Shown: positions 52,568 through 61,411, counted from the first letter of the stretch. The stretch: 64,000 nucleotides of DNA from Cognatilysobacter tabacisoli (GCF_003586305.1 NZ_QXJI01000004.1:124001-188000), one strand, 5' to 3'. Made by a program: numbers and translations. Notes: generated from the letters alone by a model not told the origin.

Positions 52568-53274
52568 AGCTGGTCAAGCTGATCGCCAACCTCGGCTACG
52601 GCAGCCGCAAGGAGGTCGCCGCGATGTTCCGCGACGGCCGCATCACCGATGCCGAGGGCGAGGTGCTGTATGCCGACGACCGGGTCGAGCACGACGCGAT
52701 CCGCGTCGACGGCGCGCCGCTCGACCCGCCGGCCGGGCTCGCGCTGATGCTGCACAAGCCGACCGGCTACACCTGCTCGACCAAGGACCCCGGCCGCGTC
52801 ATCTACGACCTGCTGCCGTCGCGCTACCGGCTGCGCTCGCCGCTGCTGTCGCCGGTCGGTCGGCTCGACCGCGACACCAGCGGCCTGCTGCTGATGACCG
52901 ACGACGGCCAGCTGCTGCACCGCATCGTGTCGCCGAAGTCGCACCTGCCGAAGGTCTACGAGGCCACGCTGGCCAGCGACCTGCGCGGCGACGAGGCCGC
53001 GGTGTTCGCCGGCGGCACGCTGATGCTCGAGTCGGAGAAGACCCCCTTGGCCCCGGCCACGCTCGAGGTGCTCGGCCCGCGCCGGGCGTGGCTGACGCTG
53101 ACCGAGGGCCGCTACCACCAGGTGCGGCGGATGTTCGCCGCGGTCGGCAACCACGTCGAGGCGCTGCACCGGCCGCGGATCGGCGGCCTCGCGCTCGACG
53201 ACCTGCCCGCGGGGCAGTGGCGCGCGCTCGGCGCTGCCGACCTGCAGCGGCTGTTCGAAAGCGCCGTCCCGTGA
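52564..53274 (+). CDS. 16S rRNA pseudouridine synthase, RsuA-like
   Basis: A 236-residue protein with a GTG start at 52564 that overlaps the rsmC-like stop (GTGA). An S4-like N-terminal region ('VKLVKLIANLGYGSRKEVAAMFRDGRITDAEG') precedes the synthase core: 'ALMLHKPTGYTCSTKDP', 'PVGRLDRDTSGLLLMTDDGQLLHRIVSPK' with catalytic Asp102, and 'LTEGRYHQVRRMFAAVGNHVEALHRPRIGGLAL'. RsuA makes pseudouridine 516 of 16S rRNA. The pairing with an rRNA methyltransferase suggests one rRNA-modification operon. Confidence 0.92.
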   Translation: MKLVKLIANLGYGSRKEVAAMFRDGRITDAEGEVLYADDRVEHDAIRVDGAPLDPPAGLALMLHKPTGYTCSTKDPGRVIYDLLPSRYRLRSPLLSPVGRLDRDTSGLLLMTDDGQLLHRIVSPKSHLPKVYEATLASDLRGDEAAVFAGGTLMLESEKTPLAPATLEVLGPRRAWLTLTEGRYHQVRRMFAAVGNHVEALHRPRIGGLALDDLPAGQWRALGAADLQRLFESAVP

Positions 53275-53963
53275 GGCGGCTGGACGCGTTCGACGCACCG
53301 GCGATCGGGTTCGCGCCCGAGGCGGTGCTGTTCGACATGGACGGGCTGATGATCGAGAGCGAGCGCGCGCTGCTCGAGTGCTGGCGCGCGGCGGCGAGTG
53401 ACCTGGCGCTCGACCTCGACGACGCGCTGTGGCTGTCGATGGTCGGCCTGCACGACCGCGCCTGCCTGGACCTGCTGCACGCGCGGCTCGATCCGGCGCA
53501 GGTCCACGCGCTGGTCGACGGCGCGAACGCGCTGTACGAGGTGCGCGTGCACGCGGGCCTGCCGCTGAAGCCCGGTGTGTTCGAGCTGCTCGGCGTGCTG
53601 CAGGGGCGCGGGCTGCCGTGCGCGGTGGTCACGTCGACCCGGCGCGAGCGCGCCCTGTTCAAGCTCGAGCGCTGCGGCCTGCTGGCGCATTTCCGCGACG
53701 TCGTCACCGGCAGCGACGTCGAGCACCCGAAGCCGGCGCCGGACATCTACCGGCTGGCGGCGCAGCGGCTCGGCGTCGATCCGGCACGCTGCGTCGTGCT
53801 CGAGGATTCCGCGCCCGGCGTGCGCGCGGCGCTGGCGGCCGGGATGACCCCGATCCAGGTGCCCGATCTCGTCCCGCCCGACGACGGCGTGCGCGCGCTC
53901 GGCCACCGGATCGTCGAGTCGCTGCGCCATGCGCGCGTGCTGATCGAACCCGCGCTGACCTGA
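53271..53963 (+). CDS. HAD-superfamily phosphatase (beta-phosphoglucomutase/YniC type)
   Basis: A 230-residue protein with a GTG start at 53271, overlapping the rsuA-like stop by four bases. 'AVLFDMDGLMIESERALLECW' gives the nucleophile Asp22 and Asp24, 'CAVVTSTRRERALFKLERCGL' the Thr/Ser of motif II, and 'HPKPAPDIYRLAAQRLGVDPARCVVLEDSAPGVRAALAAGM' Lys and Asp of motifs III and IV. A small cap helix bundle lies between. Substrate unknown (phosphosugars or phosphoglycolate-like molecules are usual). Confidence 0.92.
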   Translation: MRRLDAFDAPAIGFAPEAVLFDMDGLMIESERALLECWRAAASDLALDLDDALWLSMVGLHDRACLDLLHARLDPAQVHALVDGANALYEVRVHAGLPLKPGVFELLGVLQGRGLPCAVVTSTRRERALFKLERCGLLAHFRDVVTGSDVEHPKPAPDIYRLAAQRLGVDPARCVVLEDSAPGVRAALAAGMTPIQVPDLVPPDDGVRALGHRIVESLRHARVLIEPALT

Positions 53964-53973
53964 CGCGCCGCGC

Positions 53974-54513
53974 TCAGTCGGCCAGCAGCCGGCGCCAGCC
54001 GTCGAGGCCGAGCCGCTCCAGCGTCGCCAGGTTCCGGCTCACGATCACGTCCGGGTCCGGGTACGCCGCGACGGCCCGGTCGATGCTCGCCTCGCGCAGC
54101 AGGTGCAGGGTCGGGTACGGCGCGCGATTGGTGCAGTTGCCCGGGTCGTCGGCACTGGTGCCGGCGAACACGTAGTCCGGATGGAAGCTGGCGACCTGCA
54201 GCTCGCCGGCCAGGTCCATCGACTCGACCAGCGCGTCGGCGACGTCGAGGAAGTCGTTGTAGTCGAGGAAGTCGACCAGCACGCGCGGATGCACGATCAG
54301 CGTGGTGTCGATCGCGTCCGGGTCGGCGTCGCGCAGCAGCGCCAGCTCGCGCGCGAGGTCGTCGCGCAGCGCCTGCGGCGTCGTCGCGTCGCTGAGCACG
54401 AAGCGGACCTGGTCCTTGACCGTCACCGCCTTGGCGAACGGGCACAGGTTCAGGCCGATCACCGCGCGTTCGAGCCAGCGGCGGGTGTCGGCAATCGGAT
54501 CGTGCGTGGCCAT
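53974..54513 (-). CDS. DUF1415 family protein
   Basis: A 179-residue protein with the DUF1415 pattern: 'DTRRWLERAVIGLNLCPFAKAVTVKDQVRFVLSDA', 'DTTLIVHPRVLVDFLDYNDFLDVADALVE', 'GELQVASFHPDYVFAG' and 'DPGNCTNRAPYPTLHLLREASIDRAVAAYPD'. A conserved C-P-F motif is present. Function unknown. It follows the yajQ gene by 33 bases on the same strand. Confidence 0.93.
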   Translation of the reverse strand: MATHDPIADTRRWLERAVIGLNLCPFAKAVTVKDQVRFVLSDATTPQALRDDLARELALLRDADPDAIDTTLIVHPRVLVDFLDYNDFLDVADALVESMDLAGELQVASFHPDYVFAGTSADDPGNCTNRAPYPTLHLLREASIDRAVAAYPDPDVIVSRNLATLERLGLDGWRRLLAD

Positions 54514-54546
54514 CGGAAGCGGGTCGGCGCGGCGCGGCCGGCCTCG

Positions 54547-55029
54547 TCAGTCGCGGAAGTTGTCGAACTGCAGCGGGCGCTCGAACTCGGCCGCGCGCAG
54601 CACCGCGATCGCCGCCTGCAGGTCGTCGCGCTTCTTGCCGTTGACGCGCAGCTTGTCGCCGTTGATCTGGCTGTCGACCTTGAGCTTGGCGTCCTTCAGC
54701 GCGGACTGGATCTTCTTCGCCAGCTCGCGTTCGATGCCCTGCTTGACCGTGACCTTCTGCCGCGCGCCGGCGAGATTGGTCTCGACGTCGCCGAATTCGA
54801 GGCAGCGCACGTCGATGCCTCGCGCAACCAGCCGCGCGCGCAGGATGTCGTTGAGCTGCTTGAGCTGGAAGTCGCTCGGCGCCGACTGCGCGATGACGCC
54901 GTCGTCGAGCTCGAACTTCGCGTCGACGCCCTTGAAGTCGAACCGCGTCGACAGCTCGCGGTTGGCCTGGTCGACGGCGTTGGTCAACTCGTGCTGGTCC
55001 ACTTCGGAAACGATGTCGAACGAGGGCAT
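54547..55029 (-). CDS. yajQ: YajQ-family cyclic-di-GMP-binding protein
   Basis: A 160-residue protein, 'MPSFDIVSEVDQHELTNAVDQANRELSTRFDFKGVDAKFELDD...' being a direct match to YajQ. In Xanthomonas a YajQ protein binds c-di-GMP and controls virulence genes with a transcription factor. It could therefore be part of the same signalling network as the GGDEF and PilZ proteins in this window. Two ferredoxin-like domains are expected. Upstream of the DUF1415 gene. Confidence 0.96.
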   Translation of the reverse strand: MPSFDIVSEVDQHELTNAVDQANRELSTRFDFKGVDAKFELDDGVIAQSAPSDFQLKQLNDILRARLVARGIDVRCLEFGDVETNLAGARQKVTVKQGIERELAKKIQSALKDAKLKVDSQINGDKLRVNGKKRDDLQAAIAVLRAAEFERPLQFDNFRD

Positions 55030-55291
55030 GGCGGCGGTGAACGGTGACGGGGCGCGCAGCGTAGCGCATCGCGGTCGAATTGGCCGACAGGCGGTAATTG
55101 CAGGGCTGGCGGGTACTTACGTGTCGCTGAAGTGGGAGCGCGGTCACGCGGCGCGCCGGTCACCGCAATCGCGGATGAACGCGAGCCTGAACACACGGAA
55201 CCTCGACGCCGCTTGCGCCTAGCATCCGGTCCCAGCCGCGCTGGCGGCCCGTTCCGTGAACCACCCTTCCACTGCAGAAAGGACCATGCAC

Positions 55292-56014
55292 ATGACCACT
55301 TCCATGAAGCTGCTGCCGCTCGCGCTTGCCGCGGCGCTGTTCACGATGACCCCGGTGCTGGCGCAGGACGCCGGCGACGACGCGATTGTCGCCGAAGCCA
55401 CCGTGCCCAAGGCCAAGCTGGTCGACCGCTACACCGATCTGGCCGGCTCCCCCGAAGCGGCCGCGGACCTGGTGTCCGACCTGCGCAGCGGCGGCGACTT
55501 CGTCGTGCTCGAGGAGGTCACCACCACCACGACCAATCCCGATGGCACGACCACGACGACCACGTCGACGGTCGAGCGCACCATCGTCAACCCGAACGGC
55601 CCGATGGGCTGGGGCGAGGTCAACATCACCCTGTCGCTGGCGCAGGCGCTGGTCGATGCCGGCACCGCGCCCGACCTGCAGTCGGCGCTGACCGGCGTGA
55701 CGACCACGACCACCAACCCGGACGGCACCACGACGACGACGACCAGCGGCGGCGTGCTGGCGATGCGCGCCGACGGCATGGGCTGGGGCGCGATCGCCAA
55801 GGAGATGGGGTTCAAGCTCGGCAGCCTGATCAGCGCGGGCAACCGCAACGAGGCCGCCGCGGCGGCCAAGGCCGAGCGCGCGACCGGCAAGGCCGAGCGT
55901 GTGACCGGGAAGCCCGAGCGCGTCGCCAAGGTCGAGCGCCCGGAGCGTCCGGCCAAGATCGACCGCCCGGAGCGCCCGGAGCGTCCGGCCAAGCCCGAGC
56001 GCGCCGGCCGCTGA
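55292..56014 (+). CDS. Hypothetical secreted protein with tandem Thr-rich repeats and charged tail
   Basis: A 240-residue protein. The ATG at 55292 is favoured over 55286 because the GAAAGGA ribosome-binding site is 8 bases before it. Signal peptide about 1-22 (ending VLAQD). Two copies of a TTTTTNPDGTTTTTT motif lie at residues 77-91 and 137-151, sixty residues apart, each followed by different sequence ('VERTIVNPNGPMGWGEVNITLSLAQAL' and 'GGVLAMRADGMGWGAIAKEMGFKLG'). The C-terminal 45 residues are Lys/Arg/Glu/Pro-rich (KAER, PERV, RPERPAK). Not a family I recognise; wall- or surface-associated function is only a guess. It lies about 80 bases before a barrel gene. Confidence 0.78.
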   Translation: MTTSMKLLPLALAAALFTMTPVLAQDAGDDAIVAEATVPKAKLVDRYTDLAGSPEAAADLVSDLRSGGDFVVLEEVTTTTTNPDGTTTTTTSTVERTIVNPNGPMGWGEVNITLSLAQALVDAGTAPDLQSALTGVTTTTTNPDGTTTTTTSGGVLAMRADGMGWGAIAKEMGFKLGSLISAGNRNEAAAAAKAERATGKAERVTGKPERVAKVERPERPAKIDRPERPERPAKPERAGR

Positions 56015-56040
56015 TCGCCGGGCCTGCCCGCATGTGATTC

Positions 56041-56066
56041 CGACGGGCGCCGCGCGGCGCCCGTCG
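56041..56066 (+). terminator. Terminator-like hairpin after the Thr-rich protein gene
   Basis: Perfect 11-bp stem (CGACGGGCGCC with GGCGCCCGTCG, loop GCGC), 26 bases past the stop. Weak T-tract (TCTTGTCC). Located just before the next gene, so it may separate the two. Confidence 0.6.
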
Positions 56067-56092
56067 TCTTGTCCACCGTCCAGGAATATCCA

Positions 56093-56893
56093 ATGAAGCG
56101 TTCTGTCCTTTTCGGCGCCCTGCTGCTCGCAGCCGGCGCTTCGCACGCGGCCGACGGGTTCAACCTCGGCGTCGGCGTCGACTACAGCAGCGGTGACTAC
56201 GGCACCGAAACCACCACCAAGATCCTGTCTGTGCCGGTGACGGCGAAGTACACCGCCGGCGCGTGGACCTACAAGGCGAGCCTGCCGTGGGTGCGCGTCG
56301 AGGGCGACCCGAACGTGGTGCCGGGCCTCGGCGGCGTGCTGAACCTCAACCCGAACCGCCGTGGCCGCGGCGGCCTGATCGGCGGCGGTGCGCAGGAGCC
56401 GGTCGAACCCGGCACCGAGTCGGGCATCGGCGACCTGCGCCTGGCGGCGACGTACAGCGTCGACACCGGCGGTCCGCTCGGCGTCGACCTGACCGCGAAC
56501 GCCAAGATCGCCACTGCCGACGAGGACAAGGGCCTGGGCACCGGCGCCAACGACTACGGCGTGGCGGTCGACCTGTACCGCGACTTCAGCGGCACGCTGC
56601 TGTTCGGCGGCGTCGGCTACACGCTGCTGGGCGACTCGGACTTCATCGACGTCGACTCGGTGTTCAACGCCAACGTCGGCGCGAGCTGGCGCGTGGGCGA
56701 GGGCAACAGCCTCGGCCTGATGTACGACTACCGGCAGCCGGCCTCCGACGACGCCGACGACCGCAGCGAGATCACCGGCTTCTACAGCTTCCCGACCGGC
56801 GAGCGCACGAAGATGCAGGTCTACGCCGTCGGCGGCCTCAGCGACGGCAGCCCCGATTGGGGCGCGGGCGTGAGTCTGTCGACCGGGTTCTGA
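56093..56893 (+). CDS. Outer-membrane beta-barrel protein
   Basis: A 266-residue protein with a signal peptide (about 1-19, ending SHAAD). The mature domain alternates strands ('FNLGVGVDYSSGDYG', 'AWTYKASLPWVRVEGD', 'SGIGDLRLAATYSVDTG', 'GLMYDYRQPASDDADDRSEITGFYSF', 'QVYAVGGLSDGSPDWGAGVSLSTGF') and it ends in Phe, as outer-membrane barrels do. The insert with 'NPNRRGRGG LIGGGAQEP' type loop may be an exposed region. Function unknown; could be a porin-like transporter. Confidence 0.85.
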   Translation: MKRSVLFGALLLAAGASHAADGFNLGVGVDYSSGDYGTETTTKILSVPVTAKYTAGAWTYKASLPWVRVEGDPNVVPGLGGVLNLNPNRRGRGGLIGGGAQEPVEPGTESGIGDLRLAATYSVDTGGPLGVDLTANAKIATADEDKGLGTGANDYGVAVDLYRDFSGTLLFGGVGYTLLGDSDFIDVDSVFNANVGASWRVGEGNSLGLMYDYRQPASDDADDRSEITGFYSFPTGERTKMQVYAVGGLSDGSPDWGAGVSLSTGF

Positions 56894-56949
56894 TCCGCAC
56901 TAATTAGCGATTACTTTCCAATCCTCGCCCCCGGGCGCAGTGATTTGCT

Positions 56950-56976
56950 TCGGCGGCCTTCGGGCCGCCTTTTTTC
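56950..56976 (+). terminator. Intrinsic terminator of the barrel gene
   Basis: 7-bp perfect stem GGCGGCC / GGCCGCC with a TTCG tetraloop and six Ts (56970-56975). Strong rho-independent terminator. Confidence 0.9.
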
Positions 56977-57082
56977 TGCAGCGCCACGAATGGGGCGGAA
57001 CGCCGCGTCCCGCGGGCCGGCGCCATGGCGCGGTCGACGCGGGGCTAGACTGCCGGTCCCCCCGAACGACCGGAGCCGCGCC

Positions 57083-58153
57083 ATGCTCAAGACCCCCGCC
57101 TACGCCGCCGCCAGCGCGACGTCACCGCTGGCGCCGCACACGATCGAGCGCCGGGAGCCCGGTCCGCGCGAGGTGCTGATCGAGATCCTGTACTGCGGCG
57201 TGTGCCACTCGGACATCCACCAGGCCCGCGACGAATGGGGCGGCTCGATCTTCCCGATGGTGCCGGGCCACGAGATCGTCGGCCGCGTCGCACGCGTCGG
57301 TGCGCAGGTCACCGGCCTGCAGCCCGGCCAGCACGTCGGCGTCGGCTGCTTCGTCGACTCGTGCCGCACCTGCCCGCAGTGCACGGCCGGCGAGGAGCAG
57401 CACTGCGACTTCGGCATGAGCGGCACGTACAACAGCTACGAGCGCGACGCCAACCACCGCTTCGACCGCAGCCGCCCGACCTACGGCGGCTACTCGACCC
57501 ACATCACCGTCGACCAGGACTACGTCCTGCGGATCCCCGACGGCCTGCCGCTGGACCGCGCTGCGCCGCTGCTGTGCGCGGGCATCACCACGTACTCGCC
57601 GCTGAAGCGTTTCGGCGTGACCGCGGGCCACCGCGTCGCCGTGGTGGGCCTCGGCGGGCTCGGGCACATGGCGGTCAAGCTGGCGGTGGCGATGGGCGCC
57701 GAGGTGACGGTGCTCAGCAGCAGCGAGTCCAAGCGCGGCGACGCGCTGGCGCTGGGCGCACACCACTTCGCCGCGACCCGCGACCCGGCCACGTTCGAAA
57801 CGCTGGCCAAGTCGTTCGACCTGATCGTCGACACCGTGTCGGCCGCGCACGACTACAACGCCTATCTGTCGCTGCTGAAGTTCAACGGCGCGATGGTGCT
57901 GCTCGGCATCCCGGAACCGTCGGCGGTCGCCGCCGGCGCGCTGGTGATGCAGCGGCGCACGCTGACCGGCTCGCTGATCGGCGGCATCCGCGAGACCCAG
58001 GAGATGCTCGACTTCTGCGCCGCGCACGGCATCGCCTCCGACATCGAGCTGATCGGGATCGACCAGATCAACGAGGCCTACGAACGCATGCTCAGGGCCG
58101 ACGTGCGCTACCGGTTCGTGATCGACATCGCCAGCCTGCGCGACGCCGCCTGA
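57083..58153 (+). CDS. Zinc-dependent alcohol dehydrogenase, YahK type
   Basis: A 356-residue medium-chain dehydrogenase. Residues '[20 protein letters not shown]' and '[11 protein letters not shown]' give the catalytic zinc ligands Cys and His/Glu, '[21 protein letters not shown]' the structural zinc cysteines, and '[21 protein letters not shown]' the nucleotide-binding loop. The pattern with '[12 protein letters not shown]' and '[11 protein letters not shown]' is that of YahK/CPCR2-type NADP-dependent aldehyde reductases. It heads a unit with two membrane proteins. Start ATG at 57083. Confidence 0.95.
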   Translation: MLKTPAYAAASATSPLAPHTIERREPGPREVLIEILYCGVCHSDIHQARDEWGGSIFPMVPGHEIVGRVARVGAQVTGLQPGQHVGVGCFVDSCRTCPQCTAGEEQHCDFGMSGTYNSYERDANHRFDRSRPTYGGYSTHITVDQDYVLRIPDGLPLDRAAPLLCAGITTYSPLKRFGVTAGHRVAVVGLGGLGHMAVKLAVAMGAEVTVLSSSESKRGDALALGAHHFAATRDPATFETLAKSFDLIVDTVSAAHDYNAYLSLLKFNGAMVLLGIPEPSAVAAGALVMQRRTLTGSLIGGIRETQEMLDFCAAHGIASDIELIGIDQINEAYERMLRADVRYRFVIDIASLRDAA

Positions 58154-58156
58154 CCG

Positions 58157-58684
58157 ATGCCGCTGCTGCTCCTGCTGCCGCTGCTGGCGCTGTGCCTGGT
58201 GGCGCTGGTGATCGCGCTGCTGCCGCTGTCGCTGTGGCAGCGCTATCGCCGCGGCCACGCCCGGCGCCGCGCGGTCGGCTGGGCGGTCGGCGTCAACGCC
58301 TGGGCGTCGCTGGTCGCGCTGGCGCTGTTCGCGGCCAGCGCGGCGGCGTCGGCGCTGTGGATCGATGGCGCGCTGGTGCACGCGGCCGGCGGCGTCGCGG
58401 CGGGCGCGGTGCTCGGCACGGTCGGGTTGTGGCTGACCCGGTTCGAGCACGACGGCGCGCAGCTGCACTACACGCCGAACCGGCTGCTGGTCGCGGCCCT
58501 GACCCTGCTCGTGGCGGCGCGCATCGCGGTGGCGCTGTGGCGCTCGGCGCACCTGGGCGACGCCGCGCCGGCGCCGTGGTGGCTGCAGCCGGCCACGCTG
58601 TTCTCGACCGGCGGCGCGCTGCTCGGCTACGCCAGCGCGTACGCGTGGGGCGTGCGCCGGCGCCTGCGCGGCGGGTCGGCATGA
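58157..58684 (+). CDS. Hypothetical membrane protein
   Basis: A 175-residue membrane protein with five or six hydrophobic helices, starting three bases after the dehydrogenase stop. 'RYRRGHARRRAVGWAVGVNAWASLVALALFAAS' and 'GAVLGTVGLWLTRFEHDGAQLHYTPNRLLVAALTLLVAARIAVALWRS' are its main parts; the second part resembles the DUF1453/CcdC-like family. It overlaps the EamA transporter gene by four bases. Confidence 0.8.
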   Translation: MPLLLLLPLLALCLVALVIALLPLSLWQRYRRGHARRRAVGWAVGVNAWASLVALALFAASAAASALWIDGALVHAAGGVAAGAVLGTVGLWLTRFEHDGAQLHYTPNRLLVAALTLLVAARIAVALWRSAHLGDAAPAPWWLQPATLFSTGGALLGYASAYAWGVRRRLRGGSA

Positions 58685-59562
58685 CCGCGGCGGCGTCGTC
58701 GCGCGCGGCGATGCTGTCGATGCTGGTGGCCGTCGCGCTGTTCGCGCTGATGGACGCCGGGCTCAAGCAGCTGACCGCCGACTACGGGGCGTTCCAGGTC
58801 GCCGCGCTGCGCGGACTGTCGTCGCTGCCGTTCGTGCTGCCGTGGGCGCTGTGGCGCGGCGGCGTGCGGCCGCTGCTGCGCGTGCGCTGGCCGCTGCACG
58901 CACTGCGCGGCGTGCTTGGCGTGGTGATGATGGTCGGCTTCGTCTACGCACTGCGCGGGCTGCCGCTGTCGACCGCGTACTCGCTGTTCTTCGTCGCGCC
59001 GCTGCTGGTCACCGCGCTGTCGGTGCCGATCCTCGGCGAGCGCGTCGGCCCGCGCCGCTGGACGGCGATCGCCATCGGGCTGGTCGGCGTCGTCGTGCTG
59101 CTGCGCCCGACCGGCGACGGCCTGCTGAGCCTGTCGGCGCTGGCGGTGATCGCCTCGGCGCTGGCCTACGCGATCGGCACGCTGCTGGTGCGGGTGCTCG
59201 CACGCACAGACAGCACCGAATCGATGATGGTCTGGCTGATGGTGTCGATCGCGCTGGGCTCGACGCTGCTGGCGTGGCCGCAGTGGGTGCCCGTCCGCGG
59301 CGAGCACCTGTGGCTGATCGCCGGGGTCGGCCTGTCGGGGGCGCTGGCGCAGTACGCGATCACCGAGGCGTTCCGTCGCGGCGAGGCGTCGCTGATCGCC
59401 CCGCTCGAGTACACCGCGCTGGTCTGGGGGGTGCTGCTCGACCTGACGCTGTGGGGCGTGCTGCCGGACGGCGTGACGTGGATCGGGGCCGGCATCATCG
59501 TCGCCAGCGGCCTGTACCTGCTGCGGCGCGAGCGCGTGCACCTGGTGTCCGAGCACCCCTGA
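58681..59562 (+). CDS. EamA/DMT-family transporter
   Basis: A 293-residue membrane protein with ten helices and the two EamA halves: 'AMLSMLVAVALFALMDAGLKQLTADYGAFQVAALRGL' ... 'STAYSLFFVAPLLVTALSVPILGERVGPRRWTAIAIGLVGVVVLL' and 'GVGLSGALAQYAITEAFRRGEASLIAPLEYTALVWGVLLDLTLWG'. It starts at an ATGA overlap (58681). Members export amino acids, nucleosides or drugs; the substrate is unknown. Last gene of the dehydrogenase unit. Confidence 0.92.
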   Translation: MTAAASSRAAMLSMLVAVALFALMDAGLKQLTADYGAFQVAALRGLSSLPFVLPWALWRGGVRPLLRVRWPLHALRGVLGVVMMVGFVYALRGLPLSTAYSLFFVAPLLVTALSVPILGERVGPRRWTAIAIGLVGVVVLLRPTGDGLLSLSALAVIASALAYAIGTLLVRVLARTDSTESMMVWLMVSIALGSTLLAWPQWVPVRGEHLWLIAGVGLSGALAQYAITEAFRRGEASLIAPLEYTALVWGVLLDLTLWGVLPDGVTWIGAGIIVASGLYLLRRERVHLVSEHP

Positions 59563-59581
59563 CGTTCGACGAACGGCGCGC

Positions 59582-59612
59582 AAAAAAAAGCGGGCCCCGC
59601 TCAGGGGCCCGC
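59582..59612 (-). terminator. Intrinsic terminator of the OmpW-like gene
   Basis: On the minus strand: 9-bp perfect stem GCGGGCCCC / GGGGCCCGC with a short loop and eight Ts. It ends the minus-strand barrel gene, and the same stem can stop the EamA transcript from the other side. Confidence 0.9.
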
Positions 59613-59667
59613 ATGCGCACGGGGGAGAGAGATCCGGTGCGCGTTGCTCGTGGTGCGCGTTACTGGA

Positions 59668-60318
59668 TCAGAAGCGCGCGCCGACGCCGACGCCGACCAC
59701 GACCGGGTTGAGCTCGGCCTCACCGGCGTTGATGCCGTTGAGCTTCACGTCCGAGTTGCCCTGCAGGTAGCGGGCGTCGGCGCGGGCGAACCACGTCGGC
59801 GTGATGTTGACGTCGACGCCGACCGTCGCCATCGCGCCCTTGGCGGTCTCGATGCCGATGCGCTGGCCGGCCAGCGGGCCGGTCGGCTCGGCGGTCTCGT
59901 TGTCGAAGTTCTGCTCGTAGTAGCCCAGGCCCACGAACGGACGCACGGCCTGCGAGCCGTCGCCGAAGTGGTACTGGCCGCTCAGCGCGTACGGCTGGGC
60001 GTTGACGCTGCCGGCCTTGCCGGCGGCCGTGTTGACGCGGTGGCCGAACTTGTCGGCCGCGCCCCAGGCCTCGACCGCGATGTTCGGGGTCGCGTACCAG
60101 GTGGCGCTCAGCGTCGCGGCGCCGTCGCCATCGACCTGCGCGCGGGTGCCGGCGATCTCGGGATTCTTGGTCGGCTCGGACAGCGCGTAGCCGCCGACCA
60201 CGGCGAAGCGCTTGTCGCCCGCGGTTTCGCCGTCCTGCGCGTACGCGACAGGGGCCAGCGCCAGCGCGCCCATCAGGGCAAGGGGCAAACGACGGGACAA
60301 GTGGGGAAGACGGATCAT
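59668..60318 (-). CDS. OmpW-family outer-membrane protein
   Basis: A 216-residue protein starting at 60318 (MIRLPHLSRRLPLALMGALALAPVAYAQD), signal peptide ending VAYAQ. 'FAVVGGYALSEPTKNPEIAGTRAQVDGDGAATLSATWYATPNIAVEAWGAADKFGHRV' and 'GQYHFGDGSQAVRPFVGLGYYEQNFDNETAEPTGPLAGQRIGIETAKGAMATVGVDVNITPTWFARADARYLQGN' match the OmpW small beta-barrel family, ending in Phe. OmpW is an eight-stranded barrel with a hydrophobic channel. Terminated by the hairpin at 59582-59612. Confidence 0.93.
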   Translation of the reverse strand: MIRLPHLSRRLPLALMGALALAPVAYAQDGETAGDKRFAVVGGYALSEPTKNPEIAGTRAQVDGDGAATLSATWYATPNIAVEAWGAADKFGHRVNTAAGKAGSVNAQPYALSGQYHFGDGSQAVRPFVGLGYYEQNFDNETAEPTGPLAGQRIGIETAKGAMATVGVDVNITPTWFARADARYLQGNSDVKLNGINAGEAELNPVVVGVGVGARF

Positions 60319-60622
60319 GGTGAACACTCCTCGTTCTTGGTTTGGTGCCTTCGCAGGCCGGGCCACCGTAGGAAGCCGTGCATGAACGCTTCTTGGCCCG
60401 GCGGTCGTGCACGTGGAACTTCCGCGCTTGAAATCCTGCAGGCCCCGTCGTTGAAGGCTTTCGCGCATGAATCGCGAATGACCGCCGCCGATCGCGCGCG
60501 ATCGACGGCGTGAAGGGCACATGCAGGAACCGTTTCAAAGCAGCGCGCCGAACGGCATCGCGCCGCGACGCGATTCGCGTCAACATGCCGTCACCGACCG
60601 TCGGCCATCCAAGGGGTTTGCC
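60319..60622. other. Divergent intergenic region, OmpW-like / DUF2884 genes
   Basis: 304 bases without a credible gene. It contains the two opposed promoters, a GGAACTT element at 60415-60421 that resembles a sigma-E -35 but has no matching -10, and a perfect 16-bp GC-rich palindrome (60489-60504) that could arise by chance. No confident site. Confidence 0.5.
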
Positions 60623-61411
60623 ATGCACCTCGCATCCCGCCTGTCCCTCGCGCTGCTGGTCGCCCCCGGCGTCGCCGGCGCCGCAGGCACCGCGCTGGCC
60701 GGTGACGATGCCGATGCCGCGAGCTGCCGCGTCGACAGCGACTACGCACTGTCGGTCAGCGAGCGCAGCGTGGTGTTCACCCGCGACGACGCGACGCCCA
60801 AGGCCGTCGTGATGCGCCAGGGCCGGCTGTTCGTCGACGGGCGCTGGCGCGAGCTGTCGCCGGCCGACCGCGCGCGGGTCGAGGCGTTCGAGCGCGGCGC
60901 GCGCGAGGCGATGCCGGAGGCGCAGCAGCTCGGCCGCGACGCCGCGGACATCGCGTTCGCGGCGCTGTCGGAGGTCGCCGCCGGCTTCAGCAGCGATCCG
61001 GCGGCCGCCCAGGCCCGCTACGCGAAGGTGCGCGCGCAGCTCGACGCGCGACTGGCGCGCTCGGTGACCGCCACGCACTTTTCCGCCGACGAGCTCGGCC
61101 GCGGCATTGCCGAGGCGGTCGGCGAGGTCATCCCGAGCCTGCTCGGCGACATCGTCGGCGGCGCGATCAGCGCCGCCTTCAGCGGCGACGCCTCGCGCCT
61201 GCAGCGGCTGGAGCAGCTCGACGCGCAGATCGAGGCGCAGGTGCAGCCGCGGGCAAAGGCGCTGGAGCAGCGCGCACAGGCGCTGTGCCGCCGCATGCAG
61301 GCGCTCGACGCGCTCGACGATGCGCTCGAGCTGCGCATCGACGAGCGCCCGCTGGACCTGATCGAGGCCGACGCGCCGGCCCCGGCGCCCGCGCCGACGC
61401 CATCGCCCTGA
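60623..61411 (+). CDS. DUF2884 secreted protein
   Basis: A 262-residue protein starting at 60623 (MHLASRLSLALLVAPGVAGAAGTALAG), with a signal peptide ending near ALAGD. The body 'DYALSVSERSVVFTRDDATPKAVVMRQGRLFVDGRWRELSPADRARVEAFERGAREAMPEAQQLGRDAADIAFAALSEV' and 'HFSADELGRGIAEAVGEVIPSLLGDIVGGAISAAF' matches DUF2884 (YggN), an uncharacterised periplasmic family. C-terminal coiled helices and a Pro-Ala tail follow. Upstream of the pyruvate dehydrogenase genes but separated by 150 bases. Confidence 0.92.
   Translation: MHLASRLSLALLVAPGVAGAAGTALAGDDADAASCRVDSDYALSVSERSVVFTRDDATPKAVVMRQGRLFVDGRWRELSPADRARVEAFERGAREAMPEAQQLGRDAADIAFAALSEVAAGFSSDPAAAQARYAKVRAQLDARLARSVTATHFSADELGRGIAEAVGEVIPSLLGDIVGGAISAAFSGDASRLQRLEQLDAQIEAQVQPRAKALEQRAQALCRRMQALDALDDALELRIDERPLDLIEADAPAPAPAPTPSP

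Noticed and set aside
55510-55760. The (ACC/ACG)n threonine codons as a DNA microsatellite
   Set aside because: The codons are mixed (ACC, ACG) and the two copies differ by synonymous changes, so the repeat is in the protein sequence and not a simple DNA repeat.
60489-60504. Perfect palindrome CGATCGCGCGCGATCG as an operator
   Set aside because: It is composed of CG and GATC elements that arise often in a sequence of this GC content, and nothing else supports a site.
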